A DNA stretch of 64,000 bases from Aphrocallistes beatrix. Taxonomy: Eukaryota > Porifera > Hexactinellida > Sceptrulophora > Aphrocallistidae. This document shows positions 21,078-30,700 of the stretch, one piece after another. A program made the position numbers and the translations under genes. The notes under the pieces were generated by a model. It was not told the DNA's origin. It saw only the letters and a program-made list of their open reading frames with translations, and did no database searches. The DNA is taken from NCBI GenBank assembly GCA_963281255.1, contig OY725490.1:6200001-6264000 (forward strand). The letters are read 5' to 3'. Every line of letters begins with the position of its first letter. Position 1 is the stretch's first letter.

Positions 21078-22634
21078 ATGGATAGGACAGCAGAGATTTT
21101 GTACTCAGAGGAGAATACGTTTATATTAACGCGGCTATTACAGACAGTCCTACTCCTCGTGGCACTACCATTTATCTTCATTATATTCCGTGCAATATAT
21201 TCATATTTCAAGTTCTATGCTATTATTCGAAAGTTACCAGGACCAAAAGCGCATCCCATATTGGGGAATTTGGATAGACATATGCCATCTGAAGAGGGCA
21301 TTATTAACACTCAAAAATATACCTTAGACCATCCAACTGAGAAAGTTGCACGGTTTAGTGTTGGTCCTTTCCTCCATTTCATTCGGCTCTGTTTTCCAGA
21401 GGAGATAAGGGAGTTGCTGTGTATGAAACCTGATGAGTTGCCTAAGAATAAATTCCTCTATGGGATTATTGAGAAATATCTGGGCGAAGGATTACTCATT
21501 TCAAATTTTGACAAATGGCAGTATAGAAGGAGGCTACTCACTCCTGGATTCCACTACGATGTCTTAATACCTTACGTCTCTGTTTTTAATGACTCAGTTG
21601 AAGTATTCATTGACAAATGTGACAGACAGATAAAGGACGGGAAGGATTGGATCGGGATATTCGAGACCGTGACCCTCCTGACTCTAGATAACATGTTAAA
21701 GTGTGTCTGCTCCTATGAAAGCCATTGCCAGTGTATGCAGGAAGATGATGAGTACGTGTCAGCTATTAAAAATAATACCGATTTGGCTAGGTTACAAGTT
21801 TTCTATCTTCCTTATCAAATAAAACCTATTTTCTATCTTTCTCCGGATGGAGCTCGATGGAGAAAGAATTGTAAGATAGTTCAGGAACACGCTCTTAAAG
21901 TGATCCGACATAGAAGGGACCATCTACTCTCTGATCAAGGTGATTTGACAGCTAAACCATACAAAGATTTCATTGACATACTTCTAACAGCTCGAGATGG
22001 AGATGGTAATGGTCTCACGAATCAGGACATCGTTGAAGAGATGACGACTTTTATATTCCGAGGTCATGACACCACTGCATCTGGTGTATCTTGGACTCTC
22101 TATCTGCTAGCTGCACACCCTCATTGTCAGGATTTGTGTAGGGAAGAAATCCGAGCTATCTTGAATGGGCGTGATTCTGAAAGAATCCAATGGGAAGATC
22201 TGCCTAAACTTCATTATCTTTCAATGTGCATTAAAGAGTCATTACGTCTGTACCCACCTGTGCACGATGTGTTCCGTACTAATGTCAAAGACATAAACCT
22301 TGGAGGATATTTGATTCCTAAAGGCGCAAACATAGTTATTTCCATCGGAGGTCTACACCATAATCCTCATGTTTGGACAGATCCACTTGTCTTCAACCCT
22401 CTGCGATTTGATTGTGATTTACCTGGAGGTCATCCTTTCGCTTTTATTCCCTTTTCAGGAGGTCACAGGAACTGTATCGGACAGAAATTCGCATTTAACG
22501 AAGAGCTCATAACAATCGCAAGGATTCTCAACCGCTACAAATTGGAACCCATAACGAAGAGTTTCAGGAGAATTCCAGTAGTGGTCTTGAAACCTGAACA
22601 AGATATAAGAGTCAAGCTGTCTAAAATAATTTAA
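21078..22634 (+). CDS. Cytochrome P450, CYP4-clan, copy 2 (518 aa)
   Basis: Paralogue of the P450 at 15998, same strand, intronless. N-terminal anchor at residues about 20-42, then KLPGPKAHPILG. The I-helix FIFRGHDTTASGVSW also carries arginine in place of the CYP4 covalent-heme glutamate. ExxR lies in KESLRLYPP, NPLRF is present, and the heme loop is PFSGGHRNCIG. N-terminal residues 1-140 and the last 100 residues differ clearly from copy 1. The middle is nearly identical at DNA level apart from one divergent patch near 21765-21835. It is probably a microsomal fatty-acid-type hydroxylase; substrate unknown. Confidence 0.93.
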   Translation: MDRTAEILYSEENTFILTRLLQTVLLLVALPFIFIIFRAIYSYFKFYAIIRKLPGPKAHPILGNLDRHMPSEEGIINTQKYTLDHPTEKVARFSVGPFLHFIRLCFPEEIRELLCMKPDELPKNKFLYGIIEKYLGEGLLISNFDKWQYRRRLLTPGFHYDVLIPYVSVFNDSVEVFIDKCDRQIKDGKDWIGIFETVTLLTLDNMLKCVCSYESHCQCMQEDDEYVSAIKNNTDLARLQVFYLPYQIKPIFYLSPDGARWRKNCKIVQEHALKVIRHRRDHLLSDQGDLTAKPYKDFIDILLTARDGDGNGLTNQDIVEEMTTFIFRGHDTTASGVSWTLYLLAAHPHCQDLCREEIRAILNGRDSERIQWEDLPKLHYLSMCIKESLRLYPPVHDVFRTNVKDINLGGYLIPKGANIVISIGGLHHNPHVWTDPLVFNPLRFDCDLPGGHPFAFIPFSGGHRNCIGQKFAFNEELITIARILNRYKLEPITKSFRRIPVVVLKPEQDIRVKLSKII

Positions 22635-22909
22635 TGATTCTATATTTATTTCCTTTTTATATGTTTTATTATTTTTAGCGACGGTGGCTACAGTATATTT
22701 TGTATCTTTTCAAACAATTATTTGTCTGTGTTAGTAACTAGATACATGTTTAATGTTTAATGTTGAAGAAGTAGTGGAAATTCTATTTAGGGGTGAGAGC
22801 ACATTAAAATCTACCGAAATAATCTATCAAACATTGTATGGTTAGAATACATTCCCTCAACAATATATACTACTGGACAGTATTTTCTCTCGAGTCGATG
22901 TGTAAAAAT

Positions 22910-23313
22910 GTGTCCTAGCACTCAGCGAAAATCGAGAATCAGGGCCCATTGCTTTTCAAATTATCTTTCTAGAGTCTTCAAATTCTAGGAAAAATTGGCT
23001 CTCACATTTTCCTCGAACACTCTAAATTTGTAGAAATATAAGATGTTTATATCAGTACATATTGAGAACCATTTGGATCAGATTTTTGGTGATGTTTAAT
23101 TAATTTTGGGTGATTTTGCAAAATGTACCAAATTTGATCTCGTGAAATAATAACTTTCTATATTTTTTGATAATGAATTCAATGGATTTATGAAATATTT
23201 CCATGGTGAATGAAAGGTATCTGGTGCTAAATCGTCATAGAACATCGATTATGAAGACTTTTTTTACAGAAGCAGTGACCTTGATTCTCGATTTTCGCTG
23301 CGAGCCAGGACAC
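22910..23313. mobile_element. MITE with about 32-base terminal inverted repeats
   Basis: The left end gtgtcctagcactcagcg continues with aaaatcgagaatc, and the right end ttgattctcgattttcgctg ends in cgagccaggacac; these are inverted copies. It is about 400 bases with no coding sequence. Confidence 0.75.
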
Positions 23314-23696
23314 TCATATCCCCCCCATAAAACTCACCATACAAAACACGGTTCCAGGTCTTAGACTCAAAAAATATTTGACTATCATTGAAAATATTCG
23401 AATTACAATCTCTAAAGCCCATAATAACTAAGATTGTTTGAGTATAAGAAATTTTATACCTAACGAAGCTTGCATCAGAACTTATGAGCCAATATATATA
23501 TACACATGCACATTAATCGAGTTTTAATAGTAAGGATGTACTATAGGTGTCATGAGTAATCTAATTATATCCAGAGAGAAATCATGACATTGTCAGATTT
23601 TAATTTCTATCTAGTAACACTGTAGAACTTTGATCAGAAATGTGAAATTTGTATTAATTAGTATTAAATTCCACATTTCTGAACAAATTTTACACA

Positions 23697-23920
23697 TTTT
23701 CTGATAGTCTCGCTCGGGGATACCATTTGTAAACTTTTTTGAGTTTTTCAATGCTGACCCATTATACATGGCATACCCAGCCTTTCTAATCACCTATAAC
23801 CATAAGTAGTTAGTTCATTAGTGACTTGATACCTTGAAAAGGTTTAGATGATAGTTCCAGATACTGCTATAGGCTTTTGTAACTCACATTTTATTCCTTT
23901 TTACATATGTATTATAATTT
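23697..23920 (+). pseudogene. Deleted sacsin-like locus: 5' flank joined to last codons of the PARP exon
   Basis: 23697-23757 matches the sequence just upstream of the sacsin-like gene (27652-27726, including tctcgctcggggataccatt). From about 23767 onward it matches the last 45 coding bases and the 3' flank of that gene (42090-42240), including the stop (ccataagtag). Everything between, about 14 kb in the intact locus, is missing. The following DNA leads into NHL gene C just as the intact locus leads into NHL gene D. Confidence 0.8.
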
Positions 23921-23945
23921 TATTGTTTATTGATAGATACATATA

Positions 23946-24135
23946 CAGTTGACTCCGCTTAATAGGGTCACTGTTTAATCGGGTCAACCGCTTAATCGGA
24001 CCACTTTTGGCAGGACCGGAATAGCTCTCATACTCGTAGAAGCTAATACAAACTATTTTCGGTTGATAGGGTCCTCCGCTTAATCGGGTCAAAAAGTCCT
24101 CTGACCGATGTGACCCTATTAAGCGAAGTCGACTG
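23946..24135. mobile_element. Pogo/mariner-type MITE with TA duplication and empty site
   Basis: The ends cagttgactccgcttaatag and ctattaagcgaagtcgactg are inverted repeats flanked by TA. The duplicate locus near 42262-42277 has the uninterrupted sequence (acatatattttgag), which proves the insertion borders. Confidence 0.9.
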
Positions 24136-24437
24136 TATTTTGAGATCAGAAAGGGTGTAATTTTACATAGTGGCTGGAACATCTGACAAAAATGTAACTA
24201 TCTAAGTAGAGTGTAAAAAAGTACATGCATATAGAGACCAAAAATACTTAATATAAATAAAACTGAAAAATACATGGATAGTTCTAAAGAAGGTTAGTGG
24301 AGTTTCAGAACATCAGAAGTTTTAATATATTTATATTTATAATCTATTAGCATAATCCAATTTTATAAATATTTACTTCAATTTATCAATCATTTAGTAT
24401 TCAAATTCTAATTGAGAGATTAAGGTCTAAATTCCAG

Positions 24438-25670
24438 ATGGCTACACATTTGGTGGAACTTCCTGATCTCGATAGAGAGAATGTGTTCCAGAGAGTGAGG
24501 AGAGAAATAGAAGAGCTATTCCATTCTCTGATAGAGAAGGTGAATGAGAGGAGAGAAGTTCTCCTGACACAGCTGAACCAATGGGAAGAAGAGTTCAACA
24601 GAACACGAGCTAGCTGTATCCAATCTTTAGAAGAGATTAAGAGAGAACGAACTGAGATGGAACAGTTCCTAGCAACGTTAAAATTAAATAAAGCTAGAAC
24701 CTCAATAGAAAAGGGAATTCTTGATCTAAGTAACGAGATTAGTGAGAAAGAACAGAAACTCCATTATCCACAAGTTCAATTTGTTTGTGACAGAAATGAT
24801 TTGAATTCAAAAATTTCCAAATTCGGATCTTTGAATAAAGAGACTGACAATGTGTTAGTCAGGAATTACACTCAACTCTCTAAACCTGTGAAAGTGTTTG
24901 GTACATTTGGGGAAGGAAAAGGAGAGTTCACTAATTCTAAAGGTGTTGTAATCGATAATGATAATCAAAGAATGTTTATTGCTGACATGTCTAACTCTCG
25001 TATTCAGGTTTGGAGTATGGAAGGAGATTATTTGTCTGAGTTTGGTAAAGACATTTTACAATGGCCATGGGATATTGTCATGTTTGATAATTCTATTTAC
25101 ATTTCAGATTGTGGTGGATATTTCTTATCTAAATGGTGTTACAATGAATTTATTCTTTTAAATAAATCTAAAACTTCTAAAAGATCTAAACCTGGTCAGT
25201 TGAATGGTCCATCAGGTCTAGATATCGATGAAGAAGAGATATTTGTTGTTGAGTATTGGAATAAACGTATTTCTGTTTTCGATTTGAATCTCAAATTCAA
25301 AAGAATTATGGCTAATAATGCAATTATTAATTCCTTTTGTTTGCGAGTGAGAAATAACACAATCTACATTGTAGAGAGTACTGGTGTTATTAAACTATTC
25401 TCTAAAACAGATCAACTCCTGAAGACTATTCCAAAGCTTCCAGTTTTCTCTAATTGTATTTATCATTTCAACTTTGATTCTCATTTGAATTTTCTCATCA
25501 CAGATTTTAGTAACAACTCTCTCTTCATCTTATCTCCAGAAGGAGATCTCATTCATTCAATCTATTTTACTGAATTTAACCTAAAGAATCCATTTGGTAT
25601 TGACATCAATAGGGACGGATGTATAGTGCTATCCTTCCAGAAAGGTTCTAAAGCTATTGCTATCTTTTGA
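24438..25670 (+). CDS. Group I coiled-coil / NHL protein, copy C (410 aa)
   Basis: Intact single-exon gene. Residues 10-105 form a charged coiled coil (NVFQRVRREIEELFHSLIEK); there is no RING or B-box. Residues 150-410 form six NHL blades. Variable loop residues relative to the five other group I copies are N166, M184-S185, W209/D212, G226/Y228, G257, Y273-W274-K276, S314, C340, F357, F386 and K402; the framework between is almost invariant. The ATG follows a conserved aattccag, which could be a splice acceptor for a 5' UTR intron. The predicted product is a cytosolic dimer or oligomer that presents a variable binding surface. Ligand unknown. Confidence 0.9.
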   Translation: MATHLVELPDLDRENVFQRVRREIEELFHSLIEKVNERREVLLTQLNQWEEEFNRTRASCIQSLEEIKRERTEMEQFLATLKLNKARTSIEKGILDLSNEISEKEQKLHYPQVQFVCDRNDLNSKISKFGSLNKETDNVLVRNYTQLSKPVKVFGTFGEGKGEFTNSKGVVIDNDNQRMFIADMSNSRIQVWSMEGDYLSEFGKDILQWPWDIVMFDNSIYISDCGGYFLSKWCYNEFILLNKSKTSKRSKPGQLNGPSGLDIDEEEIFVVEYWNKRISVFDLNLKFKRIMANNAIINSFCLRVRNNTIYIVESTGVIKLFSKTDQLLKTIPKLPVFSNCIYHFNFDSHLNFLITDFSNNSLFILSPEGDLIHSIYFTEFNLKNPFGIDINRDGCIVLSFQKGSKAIAIF

Positions 25671-26230
25671 TTGTATTTCATTCCAGAACGTTTGTTGCTA
25701 ACTTTTGCCTCAATGAACTATATTAGTAAGCTTCTTAGCATCCTGTAGTAGTACTTTGTATTCTGTATATTACTCCAATCAGTATAATATATTTGTTTCA
25801 TAGGATAGAACTCTAATTTGAGAATTTTGATTTTAATTTTCCTGCTTTACGATGAACTTTCAGACAGTTTCTGTCTCCTATTAGCATTGCATATATATAC
25901 TTGACACGTGTATTGCACTGAGTATATTTTTATTATGGTCAGTGGTGTAAACTTGGAGTTTCTTCATGGTGTACCAACATGTTACAAACCCAACCTCCAC
26001 CAACTAGACTCGATACATTTGGTAGTGGATAGAACCGATGTATTACAAGTGAATACCAGTCAAATGTGTCATAAACCTTACTCTGAAAGCTTCCCAGTCT
26101 TTCCAATTGAATTATGGTCACAAATGATTTGGTATACTATAATAGAGTCGTTAGCAAATCCCAATCTAAGTAGTATGCATGATCCTTTGCCGTTCACGAG
26201 GGTTCCGTTCTTGAGAATTGCCTAGAACGG
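25671..26230 (+). repeat. Group I 3' flank, duplicated
   Basis: The non-coding flank of copy C matches the flank of copy G (about 60380-60990), including the words gaaagcttcccagtctttcc and ttctgagaattgcc-like ends. It shows that C and G came from a common duplicated unit. No gene is supported in it. Confidence 0.75.
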
Positions 26231-26390
26231 CTAGACTAAAGGTTTGCGAAAAGCTTGGGGTTAGGTTCCTAGTATTCTAGAAGATTCATTAAGTAACATC
26301 CATAATATCCTAAATGAAAGCTTTATGTTCGTCTAGTAAAGAGACAAATAAAGCTATGGTTAATAAGATTAAGTTTAATACCATAGATCA

Positions 26391-27640
26391 GGGGTCGGAA
26401 ACTTTTCAGCTCACGGGCCAAATTGCCTAACCTCTACAACCCCGCGGGCCTGAGGAGATATCGTCTGTCTAAAATATCATATTTTATTTCAATGTTCACG
26501 TATTATTTTTCAACTTGTTGTAAAAATGTCTAACAAAGGATGCATATCCTATACTAGTAGTATTTAAGAGCTTCCAATAAGTACGTATATATGAAAATAA
26601 TTTAATTGTCTACGTACTAGTATGTCTATTACATAGTAATGCTAATGTGATGGGTGATGCTACCCTTCTTTATCAAGGCCGTAGTCACCAGGTGTGAAGT
26701 GGTCATATTGAGACTAAAAATGTCGATCGACAGACCGATAGTGCAGCTCCAGGAAGTGACTCAAAGGAACATGAAATATGAATATCGGAATACATCTGGA
26801 AATACTCATTTTAGGACATTCTAAGTGTAAACCTTGGAATCTGCATGTTAAAATACTATATAATTGCCGTTGAGAGCTCGCTTTTAGCTTAAAATATATT
26901 TTTAACAAAAGATGTGAAAATATGTATAAATCAAAATTCAATAGCTCATAAAATATTATAATTATTTCTTTCAAAGTGCGAAAATCGGAATCTAAATATT
27001 AAAATATCCTAGACTAAATAGTGGTCAAGTTGAAACCAATCCGATCGTACAAAATGGTCCCTTTTAAGGCTAAATTGGTCAAAAGTGATCAGGTTGAAAC
27101 CGGACCGGTGGCTGCAGGCTTGAAACTGACAATCGTAGTACGTCATCTAAATGTCCATCATTTAACTGTGTTCTCAACTTGCTCTTGGTTTTATTTCATT
27201 CTTGAAAAGAGCTGTTCACATACATAAGTACTTGTACTTCCAAAAAGTACTGCAACTTCCTTAGCAGATTCCAAAAGTTTTAGAAATTGCTGATGGGGTA
27301 AATACTTTTGGTAAAATTCTACTAAATTGACATCCTGAAATTTAGATTTCAGTTCACTCGAACTTTGAAATTCGATCAGTTCAATTTGTAACTCTCCTGG
27401 GGTATCATAAATGTCAACATCAAATACATTTGCGAAGTAGCTAAAAAGATGCTTATTAACAATTTAGACTATTTAAGTGGTTAGTAATATCCACCAGAAA
27501 TGCAAAATCTTCGATCCATTTTTGATCAATGAGTTCTGGAACTGCCATACCCTTTTCTCTCACAAACTTGGCTAATTCATCTCTCACCTGATATTCTCGC
27601 TACAACAACACACATTGAACATAATAGGCATCATGGCATT
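26391..27640 (-). mobile_element. Decayed hAT transposon, GTF2IRD2/DUF4371-like transposase
   Basis: The left end caggggtcggaaacttttcagctcacggg is a typical hAT terminus. On the minus strand, about 27600-27130 still reads pieces of a DUF4371-type hAT transposase: FVREKGMAVPELIDQKWIED followed by FAFLVDITNHLNSL, then a region like ELQIELIEFQSSSELKSKF, then VEFYQKYLPHQQF and a C-terminal VLFGSTSTYVCEQLFS-like stretch. Several frame breaks are present, so it is dead. The right terminus was not located. Confidence 0.7.
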
Positions 27641-27771
27641 TTCCATATTTTCTGATCAAAGCATTGTCTCGCTCGGGGATACCATTTGTAAACTTTCACA
27701 TTTTTTTGTTTTTCAATGATGACCTTTTAGATATTTTAAATTTTCATTTATTAGTGCTTATTGTTGTTTGA

Positions 27772-30700
27772 ATGGCCTCCATTAATCAAGGACATATTGG
27801 CAGTGAGTTTTATTTTTTGGAGATTTTTTCACTATGTGTGTAACTACTCTTATTTAAATATTTATTTTAGGATCTCATGGTCAGAGAGTGCCACCTCTAA
27901 TAAAAGTGATAATAAACACCCTGAAAAACTATCCAGATGGAAGTCAGATTTTGAAAGTAATTTATTATAATAACTTCCGGTTCATATACTTTCTAATTAA
28001 CTATGTACTATGTATATACTGTATTTAGATATACTGACAGATTTTAAATAAATCTCCAATCACCCACTCTATCTACGATTTTCAAGAAATTTCCAATTTG
28101 ATCATATATGAAAATGCGTACCAATGAAACTTTCGTACAACTGACCTGAGAGTTGGAAGTGAATGACAATAGACTATTTCAATAGGGCGTATGACAAAGC
28201 TGATAGGGTGGAATAATACTTCCCCCCCTCTTTTTATAATAAAAATCGACTATGGACTATGACATAATAAATCAGGGTTAAACAAGTATCATATTTCATC
28301 CCATTTAGGAGTTAATACAAAATGCGGACGACGCGTGTGCTACTGAGGTGGAGTTCCTCCTGGACGAGACGCATCACAGCACAGATCGCCTTATACATCC
28401 GGAAGTTGGTAAGTACCAGGGTCCCGCGTTGTATGCATGGAACAATGCGGTATTCCAAGAAGATGATTGGGAAGGAATCCGAGATATCAGTGTGAGTAGG
28501 AAGGAGAAGAAAGTCCTCAAAGTAGGCCGATTCGCACTTGGATTCATATCTGTCTACCACATTACTGGTAAGTTTAAGTATGATACTCCATAACGATAAC
28601 TATCAGGTTAGTAGTTGCATTATAATCAAAGATATTACTTCCTTTCCAAATCAGAAAAAAATCCGCTTAGGATAGCAAAGACATTTAGATTTTTAATTCT
28701 TAAGTCACTTCGTTATTCTAACTTTTGACAGTTCTCAAAAAGTTGAAATATTTATATTCGTATATTATAAATATTAACTGTTTTTAAATATTTTATTTTG
28801 ATATCTTCAGATTTTCCCTGCATTCTGAGCAACGAAGATGTCCTCCTACTAGACCCCCACATGGTGATAGACCCCACTGGCGGTCTCATCATAGGGTTGG
28901 AAGACTTCGTTACTAATGAACGAGTAGCCAGCCATCTCGAATCTCTACGCAGTTATTTTGGCTACAACTGTGCACGAAAATATGATGGGACTATTTTCCG
29001 TTTTCCACTGAGGACAGGTTTATATGAAACCTCTCTTCCCAATAATGTCTACAATGCGAGGAGAGTGATAAGATCTCTTTTCGAACCGTTCAGAAAGGAG
29101 GTGGAGAATTGTTTATTATTCATGAAGACTGTCCATTCAGTTAAAGTGTCAGTTAAAGACAGTTCAGGAATAAGACTACTCTATTCTGTTAAAGTTGATG
29201 CTTCATTCAGAGAGAGATTGAATCTGCACAGAAAGGAAATATTTGAATTCATTGAAAATGAATATCACATCCAGTCATCTAAAATTTTCATATCTCTATT
29301 TTCAACCAACTTCATAGACTTCGACCAAACCAAGACAGTGCGTCTCTGGCTAGTAATGAACACGCTGGGTCTACCTGATCAAGCTGGCAGATCTGGATCG
29401 AGACAATTCGAGAGTTACTTGCCTTGGTTCGCCGTTGCTCTCCCTCTCCCTCATTCCCAACACACATTGCACGCGCTTCTAGATCAGGACTGTTGTTGGT
29501 CAGAGGAATTTATCGATTCAGCTCTTTTCTTTAGTTTTATTGATAATAACATTCCTGCCATTCCATTATCCTGTGAGGTGTTGAATTTTATTGGAAATCT
29601 GTTCTGCTTCTTGCCAATAGCCGCGAGTTCTAAATTTCCATTTCATATTCACGGCTATTTTGCTCTGAGTACGAATCGTCGCTCCATTAAATGGCCTCGA
29701 TTTGACGATCTGAGTGATGAAGCGAAGTGGAACAAGGACCTGGTGGAGCAGTTAGGAACCATTTCATACGCCGTTCTGATACACTTGGCGGTCTCCAGAT
29801 TCCGCACACAGGGAAGGAGCATGCTCCATTACAGCTTGTGGTCTTGTCTCCCTTCTGATAGCGAGACAGATGAGTTGCAATCCATCATCCATTCAGGAGC
29901 TCTGCACATCCTACGGAACTCGAAATTGGTCTGTTCTAAATTAGACTCCACTTGGATAAAACTTTGCAAAGGCTACTATCTGCCTTCATCATTCGGTAGA
30001 ACTATCCCTCATGAGGAGGTGTGTACTGACCTTCTTCTCAAACTCTCTCTGCCAGTAGTTGAATTGACTCCTGAAGTGTCTAATGTCATTAGAAGTTATG
30101 AGTTCTTAGAACAACAAATTTCTGAATTGATCATTAGTCCTACTTTGATGAGACATATGTTAGTTCGATTTCAAAACGATGAAAATTTACTTGACATCCT
30201 CAGGCAAGAAGATAAGGTCTGCTCTCTGTTAGAAGTTGTTCTGTGTGATCTTAACTTTTCATCTCAAGACATTCCTAAGATGCTTAATGGTATCCGACTA
30301 ATTCCAGTGTGTAATTCAGACTTGCCAATGATATTTGGGAATAGAAGTGCTGCTAGATATTATATCAGTGAGGGATCCCAAGATTTCCTCAAAATATTTC
30401 CTGGACTGGAGAGGCTGTTTGTTAAGCGGTCGCTTCCTCATCCTATCAGGAGCTCTCTATTGGATTTGAGTGGACCTGGATTCATCAATATAGAAAACAT
30501 AACGAATATTAACACTAATCCAGAGTACTTCGTCAACTTTCTAGAATCTTCAATGAAATGTTTCTTCAATCTGGGTTCTCCTATATTCTGGAATCCAGGA
30601 ACTATCAACCAGCCAGACAAGATTTGGATAGAACAAGTGTGGAAATTCATTGATCAAGATTACAGCATAATAAACGTGTTAAAAAGACGTAGTATGCCCA

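Noticed and set aside
28798-28810. Translation start just before the long sacsin exon
   Set aside because: The frame there opens with TTG and lies inside an intron end (atcttcag). Splicing from 28567 gives the expected VYHITDFPC join.
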